This document shows, one piece after another, positions 16,109 to 25,673 of a stretch of DNA of 64,000 bases. Position 1 is the first letter of the stretch, and the number at the start of each line of letters is the position of its first letter. The position numbers and the translations under genes were made by a program. The notes under the pieces were generated by a model, which saw only the letters and a program-made list of their open reading frames with translations, was not told the origin of the DNA and did no database searches. This DNA is from Achromobacter seleniivolatilans (GTDB taxonomy: Bacteria; Pseudomonadota; Gammaproteobacteria; Burkholderiales; Burkholderiaceae_B): assembly GCF_030864005.1 (NCBI RefSeq), contig NZ_CP132976.1, forward strand, positions 4,154,001 through 4,218,000. The letters are read 5' to 3'.

Positions 16109-18550
16109 TCAGGCCAGCCCCAGCCACACCCGGCGCATGGTCGGGTCTTCGGGATCTGCGTCGTTGGTGAAGCCCAGGCTGGTCATCAGGGCCAGCATGG
16201 GCCGGTTGGTCGACAGCACCAGGCCGTCGATGTATTCCAGGCCCTGCTCGCGCGCGGCATCGATCAGCGCCGTCATCAGTTGACGGCCCAGGCCGCGCCG
16301 CTGCCAGTCGTCGCCAATCACCAGCGCGTACTCGGCGCCGCGCCCATCCGGGTTGCGCAGATAGTGCGCGAACCCGACCAGCACTTCACGCGGATGTCCG
16401 CGATTGGCGGGGTTGGGCACTTGCGTTGCTGCCACCAGCGCCAGTTCACGGTGGTAGTCCACCTGGGTGTAGCGCGACACCATACGCGGCGTCAGCTCGC
16501 GCATCATGGACACAAACCGCATGTAGCGCGACCGCTCCGACAAACCGCGAATGAACTCTTGCAAGGCTTCGCCGTCTTCGGGGCGAATGGGCCGCAATAC
16601 CCACGGAATGCCATCGTCAAACCGGCGCACCTGCACCAGGCGCGCCGGATACGGATGAATCGCCATATGCGGATAACCCGCCGTTTGCGGCGATTCACAA
16701 CCCGGGGTTTCGGTCAGGGTCATGCGCAGACCGCCCGCGCGCAGATGCGTTTCACCCGCATAGAGCGGGTCGATATCCAGGGATTCGATATCCGGCAGCT
16801 CCGACACCAGTTCAGACACGAGCACCACGGTCTGTTGCAGCGATTCAGCCGCCATGTGCCCAATGCGCGGGGCCAGCACGCGGCGCCACAAACGGCTGCG
16901 TTCGATCAGTTGCCGGGCCAGGAAACCGTTGAGCGGCGGCAGATCCATGCCGCGATCCGCCAGCGACAGCACTGCGTCCGGGCCGCCCGCGCCAAAGCGG
17001 ATGACCGGGCCGAATTGCGGGTCGCGCCGCACGCGGATCGCCATGGGGCGTGACTCGGGTTCTGCGGCCGCCACGTCCACTGGCGTATCGCGCAGCGGCA
17101 CGTAGAACAGGCTTAACAGGGTACGGATTTCAGACGTATTCAATTCGCGCCGGCAATCGGCGCGGGCGCGCGCCACGATCTCGCGGGCGGCAGCCAGATC
17201 AGGCACGTGGCCGGCAGGGTCCTGCGGCTGCGTCTGCAACAGCAACTGCTGGTTGTAATGGTGCGACGCCAGCACGCCGAACGCATCCGCGGCGGATTCC
17301 GGCGTGCGGAAAGCGGATGTGCCGGCGTCGTCCAGCATGCGCCGCAAGGGCCGCATGCCCGCGTCGCCCATGAAGCACGTCACCACCGGCTTTTTCGCGT
17401 TGGGCGCGATCTGTGCAAGTTCGCGCGCGACCGCAGGCATATCGGCCAGCGCATCAGGCGCCAACAACACCAGCACCCCATCCACCCCGGCATCGTCCAG
17501 CACAGCATCCAGCATGGCGCGGATGCGCTCAGGGGTCAGCGGCATATAGGTAATGACGGGATTGGCGCAAGCTGCGTCCGGTTCCAGCATGGCTTCCAGC
17601 GTGCGGCGGGTGGCGGGCGCGAGGTCGGCGCGCAGCACCGCTGCATCGGGGCCGATCAGGTCCATGGCCAACTGGGGTGGCCCGCTGCCGTTGGAGATTA
17701 GCGCCACGCGCCGCCCCTTGGGCCGCCGCGTGTACCCCAGCACTTTCACGGCCGAGAACAATTGCACGAAGTACCGCACGCGGACCGCGCCAGCCCGGCG
17801 CAGCGCGGCGTCAAAGATCGCGTCCGAGCTATCGGCATCGGAACGGCCCGCCTTCAGCACGATCACCGGTTTGACGCTGGCGGCCGCGCGCAGCGTGCTC
17901 ATGAATTCACGAGCGGGGCCCACGTCTTCCAGATAGAGCACGATGCTGTCGGTGCGCGGATCGCTGGCCAGGTAGTCCAGCACCTTGGCCAAGCCCACGA
18001 CCGCCTCGTCGCCCAGCGACACGGCGGTGGAAAAACCGATGTGCACGTCTTCGGCCCAGTCCATGACCGCAGCCATGATGGAGCGGGACTGCGCCAACAG
18101 GGCGACCCGCCCGGCCCGCGCCAGCACCGGGTGCTGGCTGAAATTCAGGCCGGCATGAGGCCGCTGGGCGCCGAACGAACGGGGTCCGAGCAGTTCGCAG
18201 CGGTTTTCCTCGGCCCAGGCCCGGCACAGGGCCAGCGTGCCCCGAGGATAGGGGTCCGGGAGCTCATGCGGTAGAAGAATGACCGAACGGGGCGATAACG
18301 GCGACAGGCGACGCAGCGTTTCCGGCAGCACGGCGGGCGAGACACAAACCAGGGCCAGATCAGGCCGCTCGCCGGGCGCCAACCCTTGCAGGGCGGCGGG
18401 CATCTCGGGCGCGCTACCGACGACACAGTCGACGACCGTGGTTTTCGCCTTGAGCGCGGGCGACAGGGAACCCGCCGCCGGCAGCGGCCGGTCGGCAACG
18501 AGCACCAGCGAACTGGGTTCGAACATGGGGGCAAGAGCGTGTCGCAGCAT
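16109..18550 (-). CDS. Pat-like protein: degenerate acyl-CoA synthetase domains with C-terminal GNAT acetyltransferase
   Basis: Protein of 813 residues. Order: CoA-binding Rossmann domain (about 1-130), succinyl-CoA-ligase-like domain (about 145-430), a shortened ATP-grasp remnant (about 455-615, with DPQFGPVIRFGAGGPDAVL), then GNAT (about 645-813, acetyl-CoA loop DDWQRRGLGRQLM). Related lysine acetyltransferases (Pat/YfiQ) acetylate and silence acetyl-CoA synthetase. The SHTG phosphohistidine loop expected near residue 240 is absent, the sequence running KAGRSDADSSDAIFDAAL. The ATP-binding segment expected between about 488 and 502 is also missing. The CoA-ligase part is therefore probably only a sensor. 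Start ATG 18548-18550 lacks a clear ribosome site; Met at 18526 is an alternative. Confidence 0.88.
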   Translation of the reverse strand: MLRHALAPMFEPSSLVLVADRPLPAAGSLSPALKAKTTVVDCVVGSAPEMPAALQGLAPGERPDLALVCVSPAVLPETLRRLSPLSPRSVILLPHELPDPYPRGTLALCRAWAEENRCELLGPRSFGAQRPHAGLNFSQHPVLARAGRVALLAQSRSIMAAVMDWAEDVHIGFSTAVSLGDEAVVGLAKVLDYLASDPRTDSIVLYLEDVGPAREFMSTLRAAASVKPVIVLKAGRSDADSSDAIFDAALRRAGAVRVRYFVQLFSAVKVLGYTRRPKGRRVALISNGSGPPQLAMDLIGPDAAVLRADLAPATRRTLEAMLEPDAACANPVITYMPLTPERIRAMLDAVLDDAGVDGVLVLLAPDALADMPAVARELAQIAPNAKKPVVTCFMGDAGMRPLRRMLDDAGTSAFRTPESAADAFGVLASHHYNQQLLLQTQPQDPAGHVPDLAAAREIVARARADCRRELNTSEIRTLLSLFYVPLRDTPVDVAAAEPESRPMAIRVRRDPQFGPVIRFGAGGPDAVLSLADRGMDLPPLNGFLARQLIERSRLWRRVLAPRIGHMAAESLQQTVVLVSELVSELPDIESLDIDPLYAGETHLRAGGLRMTLTETPGCESPQTAGYPHMAIHPYPARLVQVRRFDDGIPWVLRPIRPEDGEALQEFIRGLSERSRYMRFVSMMRELTPRMVSRYTQVDYHRELALVAATQVPNPANRGHPREVLVGFAHYLRNPDGRGAEYALVIGDDWQRRGLGRQLMTALIDAAREQGLEYIDGLVLSTNRPMLALMTSLGFTNDADPEDPTMRRVWLGLA

Positions 18551-18670
18551 AGGAGTGGCGGGCGCTAATCTAAAATATCGTTCATCGTAACAAGACAACC
18601 TTGCGGTCCGCTTGATGTGGACCCTGCCTGACGCCACTTTGTGGCGCCGCAGCCGCTATCATTGCCACCT

Positions 18671-20077
18671 ATGACTTCCAACGCCTCCTCCCCCATTCGT
18701 ACCCGCTTCGCACCTTCGCCGACGGGTTTCCTGCATTTGGGCGGCGCGCGCACCGCGCTGTTCTCGTGGGCCTTCGCCCGCCATCACCAAGGCACCTTTG
18801 TGTTGCGCATCGAAGACACTGATGTCGAGCGCTCCACGCCGGAAGCCGTCCAGGCCATTCTCGACAGCATGGAATGGCTGGGCATGCAGCCCGATGAAGG
18901 TCCCTTCTATCAGATGCAGCGCATGGACCGCTACCGCGAAGTGGTCGCGCAGATGCTGGCTGCTGGTACCGCTTACCACTGCTACAGCTCGCCCGAGGAA
19001 GTGGAGGCCATGCGCGAAGCCGCCCGCGCACGCGGCGACAAACCGCGTTATGACGGCACCTGGCGCCCGGAAACCGGCAAGACCCTGCCCGCCATCCCGG
19101 CAGACCGCAAGCCTGTCGTCCGCTTCAAGAATCCCCAGGAAGGCGCGACCGCCTGGAACGACATGGTCAAGGGCACGATCAGCTTCGACAACACCGAGCT
19201 CGACGACCTGATCATTGCTCGCCCGGACGGCACGCCGACCTACAACTTCTGCGTTGTGGTCGATGACTGGGACATGGGCATCACGCACGTTCTGCGCGGC
19301 GATGACCACGTCAACAACACTCCGCGCCAGATCAACATCCTGCGCGCGCTGGGCGCGGCTCTGCCTGAATACGGCCATGTGCCGATGATCTTGGGCCCGG
19401 ACGGCGAAAAGCTGTCCAAACGCCACGGCGCGGTCAACGTCATGGAATATGACAACGAAGGCTACCTGCCCGAGGCCATGATCAACTACCTGGCGCGTCT
19501 GGGCTGGAGCCACGGCGACGATGAGCTGTTCTCGCGCGAGCAGCTGGTGTCGTGGTTTGACACCAAGCACCTGTCGAAGTCGGCCTCGCAATGGGACCCC
19601 AAGAAGCTGAACTGGGTCAACGCCCACTACATCAAGCAGATGGACAATGCGGAACTGGCCGAACGCGTCGCCCCGCGCGTGGCGAACCGTGGCGGTCATC
19701 CGGAAAAAATCGATCTGCCGGGCGTAGTCGGCCTGCTGAAAGACCGCGCCGAAACGCTGGAACAACTGGCGGATGGCGCCATGCTGTTCTGCGCGGAATT
19801 CAAACCCGCTGCCCCCGAACTGATCGAGCAGCACCTGACCGCCCCCGCGCGCGAAGCGCTGGCTGACTTTGCCCAGCGCGCCCAGGACACCGACTGGACT
19901 CGCGAGGCCCTGTCCGCCCTGATCAAAGCGGTGCTGGCCGACCGAGGCCTGAAAATGCCGCAACTGGCAATTCCGCTGCGCGTGGCCGTAACGGGCCAAA
20001 CGCAAACGCCCGCGGTGGATGCCGTGCTGGCCCTGCTGGGCAAGCAAACGGTGTTGAAGCGTCTGGCTTCAATCTGA
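18671..20077 (+). CDS. gltX: Glutamyl-tRNA synthetase
   Basis: Class I aminoacyl-tRNA synthetase charging tRNA-Glu, 468 residues. The N-terminus has [19 protein letters not shown], where HLGG is the HIGH-type motif. The second ATP motif is KLSKRHG. Full-length, with the anticodon-binding domain at about 330-468. The start [11 protein letters not shown] at 18671 was chosen over ten upstream in-frame codons. Its 120-bp 5' gap separates it from the divergent acetyltransferase. Confidence 0.97.
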   Translation: MTSNASSPIRTRFAPSPTGFLHLGGARTALFSWAFARHHQGTFVLRIEDTDVERSTPEAVQAILDSMEWLGMQPDEGPFYQMQRMDRYREVVAQMLAAGTAYHCYSSPEEVEAMREAARARGDKPRYDGTWRPETGKTLPAIPADRKPVVRFKNPQEGATAWNDMVKGTISFDNTELDDLIIARPDGTPTYNFCVVVDDWDMGITHVLRGDDHVNNTPRQINILRALGAALPEYGHVPMILGPDGEKLSKRHGAVNVMEYDNEGYLPEAMINYLARLGWSHGDDELFSREQLVSWFDTKHLSKSASQWDPKKLNWVNAHYIKQMDNAELAERVAPRVANRGGHPEKIDLPGVVGLLKDRAETLEQLADGAMLFCAEFKPAAPELIEQHLTAPAREALADFAQRAQDTDWTREALSALIKAVLADRGLKMPQLAIPLRVAVTGQTQTPAVDAVLALLGKQTVLKRLASI

Positions 20078-20095
20078 AGAAGCCGGGTTGAGGAT

Positions 20096-20113
20096 GGGGC
20101 GTGACCACGCCCC
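20096..20113. terminator. Possible bidirectional terminator between gltX and the MFS gene
   Basis: GGGGCGTG/CACGCCCC forms a tight GC hairpin about 19 bases past the gltX stop and 21 bases past the convergent MFS stop. No T-run follows on either strand, so intrinsic activity is uncertain. Confidence 0.4.
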
Positions 20114-20134
20114 GCCTCGCCGCCTACTCGCGCA

Positions 20135-21328
20135 TCAAACCGTCACCGTGCGCCGTTTCAGCGCTAGGGCAAAGAACGCGCCCAGTAACGGCAGCAAGAC
20201 AGCCGATCCGCCGAACAAGGCGGCCGCTCCGATCTGATCCACCACGGCTCCCGCCAGCGCCACGCCCGCCGCCTGCCCCATGAACAGGCAGGATGCGAAC
20301 CAGGCGACGGCGGTCCCGCGTGCGGACGGCACCATCTGGGTCGCATTCGTTTGCAGGGTCGCGTGCAGCAGGTAATAACCAAAGCCCGCCAACACGCTGG
20401 CCAAGAGGCTCCACATCCAGACCGGACCCAGCAGATACGAAAGGAATGCCACGCTCAGGACGAGGCCGCCTGCAACTGCCAGCCCGCGTTCTCCCAAGCG
20501 CTTGAGGATGCGGCCTGCCACAACGGTATAGATCAGCCCGCCCACCGCATACACGGCCACCAGCGCGCCCGCGGCGGTCAGGGAAATATCGAAGCGCTCA
20601 TGCAGGTAGGATGGCGCGAAAGCCAGTGCGCCGAACACAAGCAGGCCCTCGGCAAACACCGTCGCCAGCACCACGCGCGCCCATGGCGTGCCCAGCACCA
20701 GCCGGGCCTGCGCCATGAATCCTTTTTGCACGGTTCCCGGGTCGACCCGGCCAAAGCCTGACACCTGCTGCCGCCGCACTTCCAGATGCAGCAGCACGCC
20801 CACGATCAAATAACCGACGACCAGCGCCGCAAACGCCCAGCGCCAGCCCACGGTGTCCGCGAACAGGCCCCCAGCCAATTGGCCCGCCGACATGCCCAGA
20901 ATGGTGCCAGTCAGAAAACGCGCCAGCGTCGCCTGCCGGCGCTCATACGGCACGTTGTCGCCGATCCACGCCATGGAAAGCGGCACGATGCCCGCCCCCG
21001 CCGCCCCCGACAAGGCCCGGCAGAACACGAGCATATCCAGGGATTCGGCCATGACGGCTCCCGCGCTGCCCAGCGCGCACGCCACGGTCGCCACACTGAC
21101 GACACGGTATTTGCCATATCGGTCACCTACTGGACCGAAGAACATCTGCAACACGCCGTAGGCCACCGCAAACGCCGTCACGGCGCGCGCGGCCTGTCCG
21201 GTGGTGGTACCGAACTCCGCCGCCAATTGCGGCAGCATGGGATCACAGATACGGAAAGCACTGGCGCTGACAAAGGCGGCCAGGGCAAGCAGCGCGATCG
21301 CGCGTGCTTCAGAAGACATGGCGGGCAT
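20135..21328 (-). CDS. MFS transporter
   Basis: Inner-membrane major facilitator of 397 residues with about twelve hydrophobic segments. The cytoplasmic loop 2-3 motif is GPVGDRYGKYRVV (family consensus G-x-x-x-D-R-x-G-R). It resembles the AraJ/arabinose-efflux type (YbjJ-like) rather than sugar importers. Start MPAMSSEARAIALL at 21328; Met at 21319 is an alternative. Substrate unknown. The 5' region carries a 15-bp tandem duplication (21417-21446). Confidence 0.88.
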   Translation of the reverse strand: MPAMSSEARAIALLALAAFVSASAFRICDPMLPQLAAEFGTTTGQAARAVTAFAVAYGVLQMFFGPVGDRYGKYRVVSVATVACALGSAGAVMAESLDMLVFCRALSGAAGAGIVPLSMAWIGDNVPYERRQATLARFLTGTILGMSAGQLAGGLFADTVGWRWAFAALVVGYLIVGVLLHLEVRRQQVSGFGRVDPGTVQKGFMAQARLVLGTPWARVVLATVFAEGLLVFGALAFAPSYLHERFDISLTAAGALVAVYAVGGLIYTVVAGRILKRLGERGLAVAGGLVLSVAFLSYLLGPVWMWSLLASVLAGFGYYLLHATLQTNATQMVPSARGTAVAWFASCLFMGQAAGVALAGAVVDQIGAAALFGGSAVLLPLLGAFFALALKRRTVTV

Positions 21329-21416
21329 GAGGAACCGGCGTCGAGGCAAAAGTCGAAGCTCGCACCTTACAGCAGCCCGGCCCGCTTGGCGAAGGCGCCG
21401 GACGGAGTGTCCGCCC

Positions 21417-21446
21417 GGCGCAACGGCGCCCGGCGCAACGGCGCCC
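21417..21446. repeat. Perfect 15-bp tandem duplication
   Basis: GGCGCAACGGCGCCC occurs twice head to tail in the gap between the lipoprotein stop (21457) and the MFS start (21328). Probably replication slippage; no function evident. Confidence 0.8.
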
Positions 21447-21456
21447 GACGCACTAA

Positions 21457-21963
21457 TCAATAAGGCAGGCGGTAGCCGGCAGGCATGCGGCGGGCGGTCA
21501 AGACCTGGCCGCTGCTTTTCAATTCGCGCAGCGTCAGTTTGGTCTGCTCGACCTTTTCGACGCGATAGCGGTTCAGGTAGATCGGGTCGTTGATGTCCAC
21601 GAGCTCACCGGCCGATTTGGTGGTCTGCATCGAATAGATGCCGTCCGCCACAGACCAGCAACCGGTTTCGCGCAACGCGGGACGCGACTTGCGGCCGATC
21701 TTCAGCAAAGTTTCGTAGGCCATCGTGCCATCGGCAGACAACACGATCAGCGAATGCAGATCGCCGCTGACATCGCGTGGCCGCGAATTCGACAACCAGG
21801 TGCCGATCATGGGGTCCCCGGCTTTGGCGGGCACGCATGCCATGGCCTTGGGCGGTTCCGCAGGCTGGGCCTCGGTGATGGTGGCGGGCTTGCGGGTAAT
21901 GCAACCGGCCAGAACAAGAACGGCGCAGGCAATGCCGGCCGAACGCAAATACACACTGCTCAT
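21457..21963 (-). CDS. Predicted lipoprotein of unknown function
   Basis: Protein of 168 residues starting MSSVYLRSAGIACAVLVLAGC, a signal peptide with lipobox LAGC, so the mature protein is lipid-anchored at about Cys 21. The remainder shows a short proline-rich linker, then GTWLSNSRPRDVSGDLHSLI and a beta-rich domain with several cysteines. I do not recognise a family. The Met at 21963 was chosen over an in-frame start 11 codons upstream because it opens the signal peptide. It lies upstream of the MFS gene on the same strand with a 128-bp gap. Confidence 0.78.
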   Translation of the reverse strand: MSSVYLRSAGIACAVLVLAGCITRKPATITEAQPAEPPKAMACVPAKAGDPMIGTWLSNSRPRDVSGDLHSLIVLSADGTMAYETLLKIGRKSRPALRETGCWSVADGIYSMQTTKSAGELVDINDPIYLNRYRVEKVEQTKLTLRELKSSGQVLTARRMPAGYRLPY

Positions 21964-22152
21964 GACATCCTCAACACGTCTGTCGACGCGCCGCACCGAT
22001 CACACCGGCACGTCCTCCGCGCAGCAAACATGACGCACTCTAAAGAGCCGCATCTGAAGAATCAATGACGATCCGCGCCGTGTGCAATTGCGCAACAGTC
22101 CACCCTGGAAAGTGCCTGCTTTACCGCTGAAAACCGCAAAAATGCGTTGGTT

Positions 22153-23052
22153 TCAAGCGACAGTGCGTCCGCCTCGAACCGCCTTTGCGCGCAGCATTTC
22201 TTCCATGCGCAAAGCAGCCGGCGACAGACTGCGACCGGCCAGCCTCATGATGCCCAGTTCCCGCTCGATCCGCGGCCGGGACAACGGCACAAACGCGAGT
22301 CCCGGGGAATCCGGCGGCACGCCCAGACGCGCCAGCACCGTCACCCCCACGCCCCGCTCCAGCATGGCCAAGAGCGACATCATGTTGGACACAAACACCT
22401 GCCGGTCCAGCATGAACGCCGCTTGCGGATAACCGGCAAGCTGACGGTGCGCCATCGTGCCAACAAGCGGCAGATCCGCGATCTCGCGCCAGGTGACCGA
22501 CTTGCGCCCGGCCAGCGGATGGCCGCGATGGCAAACCAGGCCAAACGCATCTCGCAGCAAAGGTTCGAACGTCAAGCGGCGATCCTGCGACACGGGGCTG
22601 CATACGCCCAATTCCACCTCGCCCGCCAGCACCATGCGTTCAACGCCTTCGGAGTTGTCATCGAACAGACGCAACGACACGGCGGGAAAGTGTTCGCGGT
22701 ACGACGCCACCAGCTCTGGCAGCCAGTGCGTGGCGACGGTCGCCACCGATGCCATCGTCAAGGTACCCGCGCCATTGTTGGCCAGCCCGGACAGCGCACC
22801 GGCCACCCGGTCGTGGTGCTCAACGAGTTCTCGCGCCAGCGGCAGGCAATCTTGCCCGAACCGCGTGAGCGTGTTGCGGTTGTTTTGCTCAAACAAGGGC
22901 TGCCCCAGTCGCTGCTCCATTTCTCGAATAGACAAGGACAGCGCGGGTTGCGACCGGAACGCGCGGGCGGCAGCCGCACGAAAGCTCTTGAGTTCCGCCA
23001 CCAGCAGAAAATGCCGATAGTGGGCGATGGATAGATCCGGTAGGGAACGCAT
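22153..23052 (-). CDS. LysR-family transcriptional regulator
   Basis: DNA-binding regulator of 299 residues. The N-terminal winged helix at about 10-70 contains HFLLVAELKSFRAAAARAFRSQ and the recognition-helix region SQPALSLSIREMEQRLG. The effector domain at about 95-290 is of periplasmic-binding type. Divergent from the alpha/beta hydrolase at 23138, with an 85-bp AT-rich interval that repeats ATCATAG twice. In LysR logic it probably controls that operon and itself. Confidence 0.93.
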   Translation of the reverse strand: MRSLPDLSIAHYRHFLLVAELKSFRAAAARAFRSQPALSLSIREMEQRLGQPLFEQNNRNTLTRFGQDCLPLARELVEHHDRVAGALSGLANNGAGTLTMASVATVATHWLPELVASYREHFPAVSLRLFDDNSEGVERMVLAGEVELGVCSPVSQDRRLTFEPLLRDAFGLVCHRGHPLAGRKSVTWREIADLPLVGTMAHRQLAGYPQAAFMLDRQVFVSNMMSLLAMLERGVGVTVLARLGVPPDSPGLAFVPLSRPRIERELGIMRLAGRSLSPAALRMEEMLRAKAVRGGRTVA

Positions 23053-23137
23053 GGCTATAGGTGATTTGAAAAACTTATTGAATCATAGGAAAAATAAAGT
23101 TTTCTGATCATAGAGCGACACTTAACATGGCTGCAAC

Positions 23138-23986
23138 ATGATCGCCGCCTCTTCCCCCTCTACTACCTCGCCTGGCCGCCCGGACCCGCTGGATTTCAGC
23201 CTGGCCGACCGCCTGCCTGCTCTCGATGCCGGCCACGGCCGCTTGCTGATCGGCGCGCCCCCGCAACCCGGCAAACCCAGCCTGCTGTTCGTGCCCGGCG
23301 CGTATCACGGCGCCTGGTGTTACGCGCATTATTTGGATTATTTCGCGCAAGCGGGCTTGGGCTGCGCGGCACTGGACCTGCGCGGCCATGGCGGCTTGGC
23401 CCCCGATGCTGATTTCCCCAGCGTCACGATCGCCGACCTGGGCCAGGACGTCGTCAATGCACTGGACGTATTGAAAGGCCCGACCGTGGTCGTGGGTCAT
23501 AGCATGGGAGCCTTGCCGGCCTTGCTCGCCGCCAGCCAGCGGCCGGTGGCTGGCGTTGTGCTGATGGCGCCCTCGCCTCCGGGCGACCTGCCCGGCGCGC
23601 TGGCGCTGCCTCCCGTACCTGCCGCCGCGCCTCGTCCTGCGCCCGCCGACACGGAAATCCGCGCGCGCTTTCTGGCAACGTCGCCCGATCGGGACGTCAG
23701 CGCCGTATCGCGCCGCCTGAACGCCGAAAGCCCGCAGGTGCTGAATGACCGCTATCTGCTGCGCGTGGCGATCAGCGCAGCATCCATCACCGCGCCTGGC
23801 TTGTGCCTGGAGGCCGGGTTGGATACGCACGACCGGCACCCGCCCGGCCAAGACCTTGCAATAGCGCGGCGCTTCGGATTTACCCACGCCGTGCTTGCCG
23901 GACAACCGCACTGCATGATGTATGCAGACCATTGGCAAATCAGCGCGGCCGCCATTCTGGCTTGGCACCGGACGCAATTCGGCTGA
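23138..23986 (+). CDS. Alpha/beta hydrolase
   Basis: Hydrolase of 282 residues. In order: LLFVPGAYHGAWCYAHYLDYF (oxyanion region), AALDLRGHGG, nucleophile elbow GHSMGALPALLA (Ser about 123), and a late His in AGQPHCMMY. No signal peptide. The N-terminal 40 residues are Pro/Ser-rich. Divergent from a LysR gene and 64 bases ahead of a TctC-type binding protein, so it may cleave a compound that the binding protein helps import. Substrate unknown. Confidence 0.9.
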   Translation: MIAASSPSTTSPGRPDPLDFSLADRLPALDAGHGRLLIGAPPQPGKPSLLFVPGAYHGAWCYAHYLDYFAQAGLGCAALDLRGHGGLAPDADFPSVTIADLGQDVVNALDVLKGPTVVVGHSMGALPALLAASQRPVAGVVLMAPSPPGDLPGALALPPVPAAAPRPAPADTEIRARFLATSPDRDVSAVSRRLNAESPQVLNDRYLLRVAISAASITAPGLCLEAGLDTHDRHPPGQDLAIARRFGFTHAVLAGQPHCMMYADHWQISAAAILAWHRTQFG

Positions 23987-24050
23987 CCCGGCCAACGAAT
24001 ACCGACAAAACAACGATAACGACGCGCAACCGCGCAATCTGGAGACAAGC

Positions 24051-25031
24051 ATGTCCTTTCACCACTTGATACGCCCGGCCATCATCGGCGCAGGCCTGCT
24101 GTTTGCTGGCGCGCTGCACACCTCCGGGGCGATGGCCGCCGGCTGGCCCGAAAAACCCGTGACCCTCATCGTGCCGTCTGCGTCGGGCGGGGCCGCAGAC
24201 CTGACGGCTCGGACGTTTGCTCAATATCTGGGCGCGCAGACTGGCCAGACTGTCATCGTCGAAGACCGCCCAGGCGCTGGGGGTATCGTGGGTACCAACG
24301 CCGCCAAGAACGCGGCGGCAGATGGCTACACATTCCTGTTGTCCACAAACTCCACCCATTCCGCCAATCAATTCCTGTACAAGTCCCTGCCCTATGACGC
24401 GCAAAAGGACTTTCAGCAGGTCGGCATGCTGGGCACCTTCGGCACCGTAGGCGTGGTCGCACCCGACAGCCCCTATCGGACAGTGCCCGAGCTGGTGGCC
24501 TACGCCAAGCAGCATCCCGGCGACGTCTTCTTCGGCTACTACAGCTCGTCTTCGCAGGTGCCATCCGAACTGCTCAAGCAGCGTGCAGGCATCAACATCA
24601 CCGGCGCGGCCTACAAGAACATCACGCAGATCATCACGGACCTGCGCGGTAAACAGATTGGATTTGCGTTCGTGGACTACCTGACCGCGATGGGCCAGAT
24701 CGATGGCAAGGGCCTGGTCCCTATTGCCGTCACCGGCGCTCAACCCAACGCGGCGTGGCCCAGCGTGCCCGCCATGGCGACTTACTATCCGGACTTTGTC
24801 GTTGCGGGTTGGCTGGGACTTTCCGCCCCTGCGCGCACACCGCCAGAAATCGTCGCCAAGATGAACGCCTACATGCAGGCAGCCGTGAAAGATGTGGCCA
24901 CCGCCAACAAGCTGCGCGCGCTCGGTCTGACCCCGGAATCGATGGACGTGCCGCGCTTTGACGCTTTCGTGAAAGAAGATACGGAGCGATGGAAGGAATG
25001 GATTCGTATCTCGGGCATCCAGCCCCAATAA
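24051..25031 (+). CDS. TctC ('Bug') family periplasmic binding protein, orphan
   Basis: Tripartite tricarboxylate transporter-type binding protein of 326 residues. The signal peptide ends near SGAMAAGWPEKP. Family blocks are WPEKPVTLIVPSASGGAADL, VIVEDRPGAGGIVGTNAAKNAAADGYT and GWLGLSAPARTPPEIV. The start at 24051 follows GGAGACAAGC and excludes 43 upstream in-frame codons that overlap the hydrolase gene. No TctA/TctB membrane partners are nearby; such orphan receptors are very numerous in Bordetella and its relatives. Confidence 0.92.
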   Translation: MSFHHLIRPAIIGAGLLFAGALHTSGAMAAGWPEKPVTLIVPSASGGAADLTARTFAQYLGAQTGQTVIVEDRPGAGGIVGTNAAKNAAADGYTFLLSTNSTHSANQFLYKSLPYDAQKDFQQVGMLGTFGTVGVVAPDSPYRTVPELVAYAKQHPGDVFFGYYSSSSQVPSELLKQRAGINITGAAYKNITQIITDLRGKQIGFAFVDYLTAMGQIDGKGLVPIAVTGAQPNAAWPSVPAMATYYPDFVVAGWLGLSAPARTPPEIVAKMNAYMQAAVKDVATANKLRALGLTPESMDVPRFDAFVKEDTERWKEWIRISGIQPQ

Positions 25032-25052
25032 ACGGGATCGATGCTGGAAAAT

Positions 25053-25083
25053 CGCGCCCCCTCTATATATAGAGGCGGGCGCG
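25053..25083. terminator. Bidirectional terminator between the TctC-type gene and lrp
   Basis: A long hairpin: CGCGCCCC at 25053-25060 and CTCTATA at 25061-25067 pair with TATAGAG at 25068-25074 and GGGCGCG at 25077-25083, with one bulge. T-rich bases follow on both strands. It lies between convergent stops at 25031 and 25094. Confidence 0.6.
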
Positions 25084-25093
25084 TACGTCTATT

Positions 25094-25543
25094 TTAAAGC
25101 GGCAGACGCTGTTCGTGCTTGATCTCGCGCAGCGCGACGATGGTGCGCGTCTGGCGGATACCGGGCATGTTGAACAGAAAGCGATGCAGGAAGCGGTCGT
25201 AGGCTTCCGGGCTTTCCACCAGGATTTTCAGCAGGAAATCTGAATCGCCCGTGACGGCATAACACTCCAGGATTTCCGGCGCATCACGCACCGACCGCTC
25301 AAAGTTCTCTACCGTGTTGGCGGAATGGCGCTCCAGGCTGATCTGCGCAAACATGCAGCCCAGCCCGACCTTGCTGCGATCCACTTGGGCGCTGTAGCCC
25401 TGAATAACCCCGCTGGCTTCCAACGCCTTCACCCGCCGCCATACCGGTGCGGCCGACAGGCCGACCTTCTCCGAAAGCTGCTGCGCCGAGGCCCGGCCGT
25501 CCTCTTGCAAGGCCTTGAGGATGCCGATATCGGTCTTGTCCAT
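25094..25543 (-). CDS. Lrp/AsnC-family transcriptional regulator
   Basis: Regulator of 149 residues. The N-terminal helix-turn-helix is DKTDIGILKALQEDGRASAQQLSEKV and APVWRRVKALEASGVI. A C-terminal RAM ligand-binding domain follows, with ECYAVTGDSDFLLKI. Divergent from the oxidoreductase at 25674 over 130 bp; Lrp-type regulators commonly control amino-acid or 2-oxo-acid catabolic genes placed this way, so that target is likely. Confidence 0.95.
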   Translation of the reverse strand: MDKTDIGILKALQEDGRASAQQLSEKVGLSAAPVWRRVKALEASGVIQGYSAQVDRSKVGLGCMFAQISLERHSANTVENFERSVRDAPEILECYAVTGDSDFLLKILVESPEAYDRFLHRFLFNMPGIRQTRTIVALREIKHEQRLPL

Positions 25544-25673
25544 CGCTTTGTCTCCTGGTTTTTGTTCAATACGAAATGTTCATTGCGAATTATAGGGATA
25601 GCACGATCCGAAAACGCAATAAACCTGATGCCTCGCGAACCTATCATGGTGCGAAATACCAGGAGCATTCATT

